Assembly: GCF_000010085.1 (NCBI RefSeq)
Contig: NC_007712.1
Coordinates: 1,488,001 to 1,552,000, forward strand
Source: Sodalis glossinidius str. 'morsitans'
GTDB lineage: Bacteria > Pseudomonadota > Gammaproteobacteria > Enterobacterales > Enterobacteriaceae
DNA: 64,000 bases
Direction: 5' to 3'
This document shows, piece after piece, positions 10,090 to 19,777 of this stretch (within the stretch, counting starts at the first letter, position 1; the number at the start of each line of letters is the position of its first letter). Both the position numbers and the translations under genes were made by a program. The notes below the pieces were generated by a model. That model was not told where the DNA came from. It made no database searches and worked only from the letters and a program-made list of their open reading frames with translations.

Positions 10090-10611
10090 ATGAAAAAAAT
10101 TGCATGTCTTCCAGCTTTAACCTGTGTACTGGCAGTGGCAGCAGGTTCCGCAACAGCAGGTGAAAGCACCGTTTCCGCCGGTTACGCTCAGGGTGACCTG
10201 TAGGGGGTAGCGAACAACAAAGCCAACGGCTTCAACTTAAAATATCGCTATGAGTGGAACAATGACCAGCCGCTGGGCGTGATCTCCTCGTTCACCTATA
10301 TTGAGAAGGATCGCGCGAAAAGCGGCGATTACAATAAAGGTCAATACTACAGCTTCACCGCCGGTCCGGCCTGGCGTATCAATGACTGGGCCAGCGTATA
10401 CGGCGTCGTCGGTTTGGGCTATGGCAAATCCATCTCGAATGCCCAAAACGGGACCAACCGCGGTGGCACCAGCGATGTGGGTGTGGCCTACGGTGCCGGT
10501 CTGCAGTTTAACCCGATGGAAAACGTCGCCCTGGACGTTTCCTACGAGCAGAGCCGGATCCGCTCCACCGACGTCGGCACCTGGATTGCTGGTGTAGGTT
10601 ATCGCTTCTAA
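10090..10611 (+). pseudogene. ompX: ompX outer membrane protein with a single in-frame amber codon
   Basis: ATG 10090, preceded by GAGGTGG, opens a 173-codon frame matching OmpX, an eight-stranded outer-membrane barrel. The signal peptide, the strand pattern 'FNLKYRYEWN', 'GDYNKGQYYSFTAGPAWRIN' and the C-terminal 'WIAGVGYRF' with its terminal phenylalanine are conserved. The only visible lesion is TAG at 10201-10203 (codon 38), at the place of a Gln or similar residue in 'YAQGDL-GVAN'. The rest of the frame is intact to TAA 10611, so the mutation is recent or is read through. An ORF calling from codon 64 would be an artefact. Confidence 0.88.
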
Positions 10612-10744
10612 TCTCTGTCGGACGGTAGGCCACCGCGGCTTTGTCGTTTTACGGCGATATCGGCATGGCGCCATGCCGGTTAAAGGTACGCCGGTATTTG
10701 GGCGTACTTTGGCGGTTGCGCCCTGGGATGCCCCGATTACCCTG

Positions 10745-10808
10745 CCGTGCCTCCGTGCCTCCGTGCCTCCGTGCCTCCGTGCCTCCGTGCCTCCGTGCCT
10801 CCGTGCCC
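10745..10808 (+). repeat. Tandem repeat of the octamer CCGTGCCT, eight units
   Basis: Seven perfect head-to-tail copies of CCGTGCCT run from 10745 to 10800, followed by an eighth ending CCC. It lies about 130 bases after the ompX stop. The repeat produces spurious periodic peptides in open frames on both strands. Octamer arrays of this type occur in many bacterial genomes as simple sequence and are prone to copy-number change. Confidence 0.95.
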
Positions 10809-11322
10809 GTTCCTGTCCTATTCCGCGTCTGCTGTCTTGTTAACACATTGGCCAAACCTATTCCGTGCTTAAGCTCAAGGCCTGACAGGCAATCCATACC
10901 CCTTTCAATGGCGACTCGTATTCCTTCTACTTGCGTCCCGCATGTCTGACCATTGTGACCTATGCACCTGACAATCGCGTTCCGTATCACGCAATTTCGA
11001 CCCCGTGCCTGCCAATGGCGTTCGGTATGTCCTTCAATCTTGTCCCGTGCGCCTTTGGATTGCCTCCCGTGGCTTATTGACTGGCACTTGGGCAACCTCC
11101 ATGCATCCCGAACAGCCTTCATCAAAGGCACAATCTTCCTTCACGGGCGTGCGCTTTTTTTGGCTACGCGAGTTGGACGCCAGGCATCCCGTAGTTCGCG
11201 CGCGGGTAAGCCCGCAGTTGCCCGGCTGCGGTCACGGCGCGGGTGGCGATAGATTAGGCCCCTAACACGCCGCTTTGTGGCATAATACGGCTAACGTCAC
11301 ATTTTATAAAAGAGTCTCTCTT
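10809..11322. other. Intergenic, no gene seen
   Basis: About 510 bases, rich in pyrimidine runs, between the octamer array and ybiT. E. coli carries ybiP, mntR, ybiR and ldtB in this interval; none is recognisable. The last 60 bases contain a TAATACGG-like promoter element and lead to the ybiT TTG start. Confidence 0.4.
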
Positions 11323-12851
11323 TTGCTAATTAGTAACAACATCACCATGCAATTCGGCAGCAAACCACTGTTCGAGAACATTTCCGTCAAGTTTGGCGGC
11401 GGCAATCGCTACGGACTTATCGGCGCTAACGGCTGTGGTAAATCCACCTTGATGAAAATTCTGGGCGGTGATTTGACGCCTACCGCCGGCAACGTGAGCC
11501 TTGACCCCAATGAACGTCTCGGTAAATTGCGCCAGGATCAATTTGCCTTTGAACAGGATAGCGTGCTGGATACCGTCATCGTGGGTCATGCGGAACTGTG
11601 GGCAGTCAAACAAGAGCGCGACAGCATTTACGCCTTGCCCGAAATGAGCGAAGCGCAGGGCTACCGGGTGGCGGATTTGGAAGTGTTGTACGGTGAAATG
11701 GATGGCTATACCGCAGAGGCGCGCGCCGGCGAATTGTTGCTGGGCGTCGGCATCCCGCTGGAGCAGCACTATGGCCCGATGAGCGAAGTGGCGCCCGGCT
11801 GGAAGCTGCGTGTGTTGCTGGTGCAGGCGCTGTTCGCCGATCCGGAAATTCTGCTGCTGGATGAACCGACCAACAACCTGGACATCAATACCATCCGCTG
11901 GCTGGAGCAGGTGCTGAATGAACGTAACAGCACAATGATCATCATTTCCCATGACCGGCATTTTCTCAACATGGTCTGCACCCATATGGCAGATTTGGAT
12001 TATGGCGAGTTGCGCATCTATCCGGGCAATTATGATGATTATATGACGTCGTCAACGCAGGCGCGCGAGCGGTTGGTGGCGGATAATGCCAAGAAAAAGG
12101 CACAGATTGCCGAGCTGCAGTCGTTTGTCAGCCGCTTTAGCGCCAACGCATCGAAATCCCGTCAGGCGACTTCCCGCGCCCGCAGATTGATAAGATTAAG
12201 CTTGACGAAATCAAGGCATCCAGCCGGCAGAATCCGTTTATCCGCTTTGAACAGGACAAAAAACTGTTTCGCAATGCTTTGCAGGTAGAGCAGATGTCCC
12301 AGGGTTTTGAGGGGGCGTCGCCGCTGTTGCAGGGGTTGAATATGATGGTTGAGGTGGGCGAGAAAGTGGCGATTCTCGGCGCCAATGGTATCGGTAAAAC
12401 CACGCTGCTGAAAACGCTGATGGTCGAGTTTGCGCCGCAAAGCGGTGAAATCAAATGGTCCGAAAACGCCAACATTGGCTACTACTCCCAGGATCATGCC
12501 GCCGAGTTCGCCGAGAATATGACGGTATTCGACTGGATGAGTCAGTGGAAACAGGCCGGTGACGATGAGCAGGTGGTCCGCGGCATCCTTGGCCGGCTGC
12601 TGTTTGGCAAGCTGATGATGCAAAAGCCTAATATCCTGCTGATGGATAAGCCCACCAACCATCTGGACATGGAGTCCATTGAATCGCTGAACGCTGCCCT
12701 TGAGCTGTATCAGGGAACGTTGCTGTTTGTCTCTCATGACCGCGAGTTTGTCAGTTCGCTGGCTATTCGGATCGTGGAAATTCTGCCCAGTAAGGTCGTC
12801 GACTTCAGCGGCAATTATGAAGACTACCTGCGCAGTCAGGGCCTGAATTAA
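11323..12851 (+). pseudogene. ybiT: ybiT, ABC-F ATPase, with frameshift and loss of second ABC signature
   Basis: From TTG 11323 the product follows YbiT, a cytoplasmic ABC-F protein with two nucleotide-binding domains that acts on ribosomes. The first domain is complete (Walker A 'GANGCGKST', Walker B 'LLLDEPTNNLD'). A one-base loss near 12180 breaks the frame in the linker ('ATSRAR'). The second domain follows in frame from about 12190 to TAA 12851 but lacks about 22 residues that carry the LSGGE signature: 'GILGRLLF' runs directly into 'GKLMMQKPN'. Its Walker B reads 'LLMDKPTNHLD', with Lys for the catalytic Glu. Three independent lesions make this a clear pseudogene. Confidence 0.92.
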
Positions 12852-13025
12852 TTTGCCTTAAATATGTCGTCAGGGAGTGGACCTAACGCGCATTTAAGCT
12901 TCTGTGTCCCAAGAGTGAGAGGGATGCTGCGCTTAAGCATCGCCAGAGGCTGGTGCGAGCGCGTGTCTGAACTCCTGTCTCCCCAGTGGGAGACGGATTC
13001 CGCGCTTAAACGTCATGAGTGTGCT

Positions 13026-14070
13026 GTGACAAAAACCTTTCCCCCCGCAGCGCAGAAAGCGGCTTTACATCCGCGCAATCGCCACTGCGGCGGCTATGAT
13101 TTCACCGTGCTGGCGGCGGCCTGCCCGCCGCTTGCCCCGTTTGTGCGGCTGACCCCGGCGGGGACGCCTTCGGTGGATTTTGCTTCGCCGGCGGCGGTGA
13201 CCCAGCTCAACCGCACGCTATTGCTGCATGATTACGGCCTGCGCCACTGGGATATCCCTGCTGGCTTTCTCTGCCCACCGGTACCCGGACGGCCGGATTA
13301 TCTGCACCATCTGGCGGACCTGCTGGCGTCTGGTAACGGCGGGCGTATTCCCCGCGGTCGACGGGTGATGCTGCTGGATATCGGCGTGGGCGCCAATTGT
13401 ATTTACCCGATTATCGGCCATCATGAATACGGCTGGCGTTTCACTGGATCGGATATCGATTCGCCGTCGCTACGCTGGGCGCAACAGATTGTCGATATGA
13501 ATCCGTCGCTGGCGGGGGCGCTGCGCCTGCGTCGGTAGCGCCAGCCGGCGGCTATCTTTGACGGCATCATCGGCGCGGCTGAACGGTTCGATGCCACCCT
13601 GTGCAATCCGCCGTTTCATGCCTTGGCGTAAGAGGCTCTGGACAGCACCCGCCGCAAGCAGGTCAATCTGGCGCGGTCGACCCGGCATCGCCGGAGAAAA
13701 CCTCTGGGGCAAAGGACCACGACGAAACGCCCGACAGCCGCCCGCCGGCGCCTCAGGCCGATGCGTTGACGCCCAATTTTGGCGGCTTGCACAATGAGCT
13801 ATGGTGTCCCGGCGGCGAGCTGGCCTTTGTGCGCCGCACGGTTGCGGAAAGCGTCGCCTGCGCCCGGCAATGCCTGTGGTTTACCACGCTGGTGTCGAAG
13901 AACACGACGTTAACACCGCTGTATCGCGCCATCGAACAGGCGGGCGCCCGTGCGGTGCGTACGGTGCCGATGGGACAGGGGCAGAAAATCAGCCAGTTTG
14001 TCGCCTGGAGTTTTTTTGATGCGGCGGGGCAGGCGGACTGGGCCGCGCGCCGCTGGCGCGATGAAGGCGC
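13026..14070 (+). pseudogene. rlmF: rlmF (ybiN), 23S rRNA m6A1618 methyltransferase, broken
   Basis: GTG 13026 opens 'LHPRNRHCGGYDF', the RlmF start. The SAM-binding motif 'LDIGVGANCIYPIIG' and 'HEYGWRFTGSDID' follow. TAG at 13536-13538 interrupts after 'LRLRR'. The same frame goes on with 'AIFDGIIG' and the catalytic 'CNPPFH', a further TAA near 13629, and then a shift to the frame with 'LTPNFGGLHNELWCPGGELA' and 'PMGQGQKISQFVAWSFF'. The enzyme methylates A1618 of 23S rRNA. It converges on moeB. Several stops and shifts exclude function. Confidence 0.88.
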
Positions 14071-14076
14071 GGCCGC

Positions 14077-14830
14077 TCAGGGTGTGCCGCAGATCTCGCA
14101 GTGGGGATGGCGCTGCAGCCGCATTTCCCGCAGTTGCAGCATCATGGCATCCAACATCACCAGTTTACCCACCGGGGATTGCCCGTAATCGGGTTAACAC
14201 CTTGACGGCTTCCATGCCTGCAGCGCGCCGATGATGCCCACCAGCGGCCCCATTACCCCCGCTTCAGCGCAGGTCAGACTCTCGGCGCCGAATAACCGGC
14301 TCAGGCAGCGGTAGCACGGCTCGCCCGGCTGATAGAGGAAAACGCTGATTTGCCCCTCCATCCGGATCGCCGTGCCGGAAATCAACGGACACGGCGCGGA
14401 TAGCAGCAGTGGTTAAACTGTTCGCGCGCCTCGACGTTGTCGGTACAATCCAGCACGATGTTGCATTCGATCAGCAGCGCAGAGAGCGCCTCATCATCCA
14501 GTGCGCGGTCCACCGTCGTCAGTGTCACGTGCGGGTTCAACGCCGCGAGCGCCTGACGGGCCGATGTGACTTTGCTCTGGCCGATGCGACTGTCGTTATG
14601 CAATACATGACGCTGCAAATTCGATAGCGAGACGGTATCGAAATCCACAACACCAGCCGGTCGATGTCGGCGGCGGCCAGATACAGCGCCACTGCGCTGC
14701 CTAACCCGCCGAGCCTGGCAATCAGTGCACAGCTCGCTTTCAGCCGTTCCTGATCGTCAAAGTCGAAGCCGCGCAACATAATCTGGCGGTTGTAGCGCAG
14801 CATCTCCCGATGAGTTAATTCCGCCGCCAT
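14077..14830 (-). pseudogene. moeB: moeB, molybdopterin-synthase adenylyltransferase, multiply frameshifted
   Basis: ATG 14830 on the minus strand begins 'LTHREMLRYNRQIMLRGFDF', the MoeB start. The nucleotide-binding glycine loop reads 'ARLGGLGSA', where the family has G-L-G-G-L-G. Shifts near 14645, 14395 and 14215 are needed to follow 'DFDTVSLSNLQRHVLH', 'VLDCTDNVEAREQFN', 'AIRMEGQISVF', 'CYRCLSRLFG' and the last zinc-ligand segment 'HPHCEICGTP' ending at TGA 14077. MoeB adenylates the C-terminus of MoaD for molybdopterin synthesis. It forms the moeA-moeB pair as in E. coli, with both genes damaged. Confidence 0.88.
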
Positions 14831-14866
14831 CCAGACTCCTCAGCCTTGCAGCAGGCTATTGAACGG

Positions 14867-15910
14867 TTATATGGTCACACATTCGCCGGCGGCCACGTCG
14901 CCGCGCGCTTGCTCCAGCACGATAAAGCAGTTGACGTTGGCGAAGGAGCTGAACACATGGGATCCCTGCGGACCGGTACTGGCGACTGCCACATCGCCCG
15001 CGGTGTCTATGCGGTAGCAGCCGCGTTGAAAATCCAGCCGGCCGAAGGCGAAGGGTTTGCCGGGCTTCATCGCCAGTTTCCAGAAATGAATATGCCCCAA
15101 TTCTTCCAGCATAGTTTTGGTATAGTCCGCCTCACCGACCGACACGCCGCCGCTGGTGATGAGTAAATCCGCCCGGCTGTCCGCCTGACGAAACGCTTCA
15201 TGTAAGGCGGCGGCATCGTCGGCGATAATCCCTAAATCTATGACCTCGCAGCTTAACCGGGTGAGCATCAGCCTGATGGCGAAGCGGTTGGTGTCGTAGA
15301 TCTCGCCGGCGGCCAGCGGTGCGCCGATCGGCCGCAGTTCATAGCCGGTGGAAAACAAGGCCACGCGCAGACGGCGGCAGACGCGTACCGAGGCGATGCC
15401 CAGGGATGCCAGCAGCGGCAGCTCCTCCACCTGTAATAGCCGGCCCGCCGGCAGCACCTCGTCTCCTTGACGAATATCATCGCCGACCCGACGGATATTT
15501 TCGCCGGCGGCGGGTGAAACGCTAAACCGCACACCCTGTTCGCTGACCTCCGCGTATTCTTGCATGATGACCGCCTCGGCGCCGGCCGGGGTCGGCGCGC
15601 CGGTCATGATGCGAAGCGCACTGCCCGCAGGCCAGGGGCCGGTGAACGGCACCCCCGCCAGCGCCCGTCCCGCCACAGGCAACGCCGCGCCCGGCGCGAG
15701 GTCTGCCCGTCTGACGGCATAACCGTCCATGGCGGCATTGTCAAACGGCGGCACATTGACCGGCGAAACAATAGGTTCGGCTCTGATGCGACCGCAGGCG
15801 TTGGTCAAGGGCACGTTCTCGATATCGGTCGCCGTGACCGTGTCGACGGTGTCGAGTATAGTGGCCAACGCCTGCTCAAGCGTCAGCAACGGGGAAGGAG
15901 TGGAAGCCAT
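14867..15910 (-). pseudogene. moeA: moeA, molybdopterin molybdenumtransferase with internal deletion
   Basis: The frame is open from ATG 15910 to TAA 14867 (347 aa), but E. coli MoeA has 411. Alignment from memory shows the gap: 'MKPGKPFAFG' is followed at once by 'RLDFQRG', so about 55-60 residues are missing, including the conserved GLPGNPVS loop of the molybdate-insertion site. The conserved Asp of 'STGDEL' is Tyr here ('STGYELRPIG'). 'SSGG'-type and 'GEADYT' motifs remain. MoeA inserts molybdenum into adenylated molybdopterin. The in-frame deletion would let a gene finder call it intact; I judge it non-functional, in keeping with broken moeB. Confidence 0.8.
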
Positions 15911-16081
15911 GGCAACTCCTGTAAGCAACGGGGATCCGGTGAAAACCGCCTGATGCTAAGCAGCCCTTATTATGGCAGAGAACCCGATACCAGAGAACCG
16001 GGCCGGCGTGCATGCGTGGACGCGCGCGCCATGATCCGCGGCGCGAAGGCGGGTACCGCACATGGATGTAATATCATCAGG

Positions 16082-16095
16082 GTGATTAATATCAC
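16082..16095. promoter_or_regulatory. FNR/CRP-like palindrome upstream of moeA
   Basis: The perfect inverted repeat GTGAT-TAAT-ATCAC lies about 170 bases before the moeA start and the same distance before iaaA. It fits the spacing of an FNR box (TTGAT-N4-ATCAA) with one change per arm and is also close to a CRP half-site pair. moeAB is known in E. coli to respond to anaerobiosis, so a relict FNR site is plausible. Confidence 0.4.
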
Positions 16096-16259
16096 GTATT
16101 TCTACTTTACAGCAGCCAAGTGCGTCCATATAGTCAAAAATCGATAACATGTTAACGTTTAGCCTGACACTAAATGGCCTGAATCGTTATTGTCCGCGGC
16201 CCGCGCCGGTATCCGGCAGGGCGAGCCAATCATTACGTATCGACTGGGTAACCGTTGCA

Positions 16260-16857
16260 ATGAGCAAAGCAGTGATAGTACTCCACGGTGGCGCCGGCGC
16301 ACTGTCGTGTCAGACGATGAGTGAGGAAAAAGAACGCGATTACCGCCAGGCGCTTGACGCGATAGCCCGCAGCGGCCAGACAATCCTGGCCAACGGTGGC
16401 AGCGCCCTGGACGCCGTCACGGAAGCGGTGCGATTGCTTGAAGAGTTCCCTCTGTTTAACGCCGGCACCGGGGCGGTGTTCACCCATCAGGGTGCCCATG
16501 AGCTGGACGCCAGCGTGCGCTGGCGGCGGACGGTGGCGCGCTACTCGATCACGATGGCGCGGCCGCGGATCCGATCTACCCGGTTCGTAAGTTTAGTGCT
16601 GTCAGGGCCGTGGCATGCGATAGTCAGGGCAATCTGGCCGCCACCACCTCTACCGGCGCACGACCAATAAGCAGGCGGGTGGGTCGGGGATTCGCCTATC
16701 ATCGGCGCCGGCTGTTATGCGGACAACGCTACCGTTGCCGTCTTTTGCACCGGCAGCGGCGAAGTGTTTATCCGCACCGCCGCAGCGCATGAGGTGGCGG
16801 CGCTGGTGGACTACGCCGGCTTATCCCTGGAGCAGGCGGCCGCGCGGGTGATCTTTG
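16260..16857 (+). pseudogene. iaaA: iaaA (ybiK), isoaspartyl peptidase, deleted internally and fused to gsiA
   Basis: ATG 16260 opens 'SKAVIVLHGGAGAL', the IaaA N-terminus, good to 'LFNAGTGAVFTHQGAHELDA'. The middle of the gene, with the Thr nucleophile segment GTVGAV, is missing. After a garbled stretch, 'GNLAATTSTG' and, in another frame, 'GRVGDSPIIGAGCYADNATV' and 'TGSGEVFIR' follow. At about 16857 the sequence passes without a break into gsiA. IaaA is an N-terminal nucleophile hydrolase that cleaves isoaspartyl dipeptides and asparagine. Internal deletions and frameshifts abolish it. Confidence 0.85.
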
Positions 16858-17634
16858 ACCAAATTCAGCGTCCAGTTTCAGCGCGAAGGACCGCGTGTTG
16901 ACGCGGTGCGTAATCTTTCTTTCGACGTTAATCGCGGCGAAACTTTAGCTATTGTCGGCGAGTCGGGGTCGGGAAAGTCCGTTACGTCGTTGTCGGTCAT
17001 GCGGCTGGTGGAGCTGGGGGGAGGACGCATCGATAGCGGTACACTGCTGTTCCACCGGCGCTCGGGACAGGTGGTGGATCTGCGCCGCGCCTCAGCCCCC
17101 ACGCTGCGTTCGCTGCGCTGCGCGGATATGGCGATGATTTTCCAGGAGCCGATGACGTCATTGAACCCGGTTTTCTCGGTCGGCGAGCAGATAGCGGAAT
17201 CCATTCGTCTGCATCAGGGCAAGGATCATCGCAGCGCCAGACGCGAAGCGCTGCATATGTTGGATCTGGTACGGATCCCCGAGGCGCGCAATGTCCTCGA
17301 CTGCTATCCGCATCAGCTGTCGGGCGGGATGCGTCAGCGGTTCATGATTGCCATGGAGCTGTCGTGCAGGCCGGCGTTGTTTATCGCCGATGAGCCCATG
17401 ACCGCGCTGGATGTCACCATTCAGGCGCAGATCCTGCAATTGATACGGTTGCTGCAGCAGGAAAATGCACATGGGGGTGATGTTTATAACCCACGATATG
17501 GGCGTGGTGGTGGAAATGGAGGATCGGGTGCTGGTGATGTATCAGGGCAATGACGTGGAATCCACGCCGGCCGACGACGTGTTTCACCGACCGCACCATC
17601 CGTATACGCAGGCGCCGACGGCGATGCCGGCGGG
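16858..17634 (+). pseudogene. gsiA: gsiA first half, glutathione importer ATPase remnant
   Basis: The first ATPase domain of GsiA is recognisable: 'AVRNLSFDVNRGETLAIV' with Walker A 'GESGSGKS', 'MIFQEPMTSLNPVFSVGEQI', signature 'LSGGMRQRF' and Walker B 'LFIADEPMTALD'. The start of the protein is lost in the fusion with iaaA. A frameshift near 17470 precedes 'GVMFITHDMGVV'. After 'PADDVFHRPHHPYTQAP' the sequence ends at about 17630 and yliI begins, so the second ATPase domain and all of gsiBCD are gone. In the living protein the two domains power glutathione uptake. Confidence 0.88.
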
Positions 17635-18607
17635 ATGTTGATTACCGAACGACCGGGCCGGCTACGCTACTGGCAACCCGGCACCCCGCTGTCGCCGCCG
17701 ATTAACGGGGTGCCGGCGGTGTATGCCCACGGCCAGGGAGGGCTGTTCGACGTCCTGCCCGCGCCGGATTTTGCGCAATCCCGGCGCATTTACCTGAGTT
17801 TCGCCGAACAGGGCAAACAGGATGCGGGCACGGCGGTCAGCTATGGCCGCCTGTCAGAGGACCACCGTCACCTTATCGATGTTAAAATTATCTTCCGCCA
17901 GGGCCCGAAGCTGTCCAGCGGCGAGCATTTTGGCGGACGGCTGGCGTTTGACCTCTAGGGCATGCTCTACATCAGTCTGGGGAAAATAACCGCCGCCCCC
18001 CATGGCCCAGTCCCTGAGCAAACATCAGGGTAAAGTCGTGCGTCTGCACGGCAATGGCGACGTGCCGGAGGATAATCCGTTTGTGCATCAGGAGAACGCG
18101 CGGCCGGAAATCTGGACCTATGACCACTGCAATCCCCAGGGGTTAGCCATGAATCCCTGGACCGGCGATATGTGGGAAAATGAACACGGTCCGCGCGGCG
18201 GCGATGAAATCAATATCCTGCATAAAGGCGCCAATTACGGTTGGCCGATTGCCACCTATGGCATCAATTATTCCGGATTAAAGATCCCCGAGGCGTGTGG
18301 CGGCATTGTCGCGGGAACCGATCAGCTAGTCTGGTTTTGGCAACACTCGCCGGCGGTCAGAGGAATGGCGTTTTACCAAAGCGATCGCTTTCCCGCCTGG
18401 CAGCATTCGCTATTTATCGGCGCGCTAAAAACCAAGGTGCTGTTGCGCCTGAGTCTGAAGGGAAATGAGGTCGTATCGGAGCAGCGCTTACTGACGGATC
18501 GCACAGAGCGCATCCGCGATGTCCGCGCCGGCACCGATGGTTACCTCTACGTGCTGATCGATGAACGCAACGGTAAGCTGCTGCGGGTCGGCCTGCAGGA
18601 AGAATAA
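17628..18607 (+). pseudogene. yliI: yliI (asd), aldose sugar dehydrogenase remnant
   Basis: The fragment begins inside the PQQ-dependent soluble aldose dehydrogenase YliI at 'GMLITERPGRLRYWQPG' and keeps the order of conserved blocks: 'HGQGGLFDVLPAPDFAQSRR', 'GEHFGGRLAFD', 'DDNPF'-like 'EDNPFVHQE', 'NEHGPRGGDEIN', 'GTDGYLYVLIDE'. The N-terminus with the signal peptide is lost by the deletion from gsiA. TAG at 17956-17958 and a frameshift before 18002 interrupt it. The deletion also removed the genes that separate gsiA and yliI in E. coli. Confidence 0.85.
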
Positions 18608-18621
18608 GCCGTGGATTGGTG

Positions 18622-19247
18622 TCAACTGAGCGGCAACATTACCCGCTGTTGATAGGCCGTCCGCTCGCACAGCGCCTGGTACCAGGCCTCCAGCCGCGGC
18701 CGGGGCTGTCGCTCAAGCGGCAGATTAAACCAGTTGTAGGTCAGACACCCCAGGGGAATGTCGACGATGCCAAAAGCCTCGCCGGCAAACCACGGCTGTT
18801 TTTCAAGCGCGCCATCGGCCACGGCGAACGGCTTTTCACACGCTGCGATGCCGCGGGCGATAGCCTCGGGATCGCGCTGTTTGGCCGGCGTGCGCACCAG
18901 TGAGATAAACAGCGGCTGCAGAGCGGGCGCCAGCAGCGAAAGCGTCCAGTCCATCTATTTTTCATTGCGGGCGCGCTCAGCGGCATCGGTGAGAAGCCAG
19001 ACATCCTGACCGTAGCGAGCGGCGAGGTAACGCACGATAGTATTGGATTCCCACAGGACCAAATCGTTTTCATTATCCTGCAGGCAGGGGACCAGGCTGT
19101 TAGGATTCAGCGACAGAAAGGGCGCATCCTGATTCTTGCTATATTGCCCCCCGCCGGGATGAGATTGAATACCAGCTGCAGCTCCGACGCGCACCAGAGC
19201 ACCTTTTTGACATTGACTGAATTCTCGCGACCCCAAATCGTTAACAT
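18622..19247 (-). pseudogene. gstB: gstB, glutathione S-transferase, frameshift and stop
   Basis: ATG 19247 on the minus strand reads 'LTIWGRENSVNVKKVLW', the GstB thioredoxin-fold start. A shift near 19150 is needed to reach 'LNPNSLVPCLQDNENDLVLW' and 'ESNTIVRYLAARYGQD'. A TAG codon at 18955-18957 replaces the Trp in the 'EKWMDW' segment. The C-terminal helical domain continues in the same frame to TGA 18622. The neighbour order yliI-gstB-dacC is that of E. coli. Confidence 0.85.
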
Positions 19248-19777
19248 AACGCCTCCAACAGCGAAATGATGAGTTTTACGCTTTCCCTGTCGACGGCGGC
19301 GGGCAGGCAACCTTCAGCGATGCGCCATACCCGGGCAGTGCGCCGACGACCGCGCGCAGGCCGCCAAAAGCGGGAGGCGGTGCACGCGGGCTCTTGAACG
19401 GTACGCAGGTGACGATTTTTCCGCCGGCGCCAAGGTTACCGCCGGCTAATTCTTTATTATGGGTGTTTACATGCTGTTCGCTTGCAAATAGCGCTACGGG
19501 TAAACAGTGTGTCTACTGTGACCGATTAGCGGGGTTTAATCAATTGCCCCGGCCTGCCGGGCGTTTTTTTTCCCCGCGCTTTACGGGCGCTGAAAAAATT
19601 GACAATAAAAGGGCTGACGCGCGCGCGCCAATGCGGCAAAGTTAAACGGTTTCGATTAGATTATCATTGCTAGAACATGATATAGACATGCGCGCGGCCT
19701 GTTGCCGGCCATGCGCGCAACATCCGCCACCGGATTACACGCGGTGACTCTTATTGAATGGATACTCTGGCCTCGTC
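19248..19777. other. Intergenic gstB-dacC, with a terminator
   Basis: About 530 bases without a convincing gene. It contains a strong plus-strand terminator at 19548-19573 with no obvious gene before it. The start of dacC has only weak ribosome-site similarity. Confidence 0.4.
19548..19573 (+). terminator. Orphan Rho-independent terminator
   Basis: GCCCCGGC-CT-GCCGGGC forms a strong stem followed by a run of eight T. It faces the plus strand, but no recognisable gene precedes it; the transcript it ends is unknown and could be a small RNA or a lost gene. Confidence 0.6.

Noticed and set aside
10649..11131. Minus-strand ORF with repeated peptide units
   Set aside because: The periodic peptide is a translation of the octamer tandem repeat; no start signal or homology.
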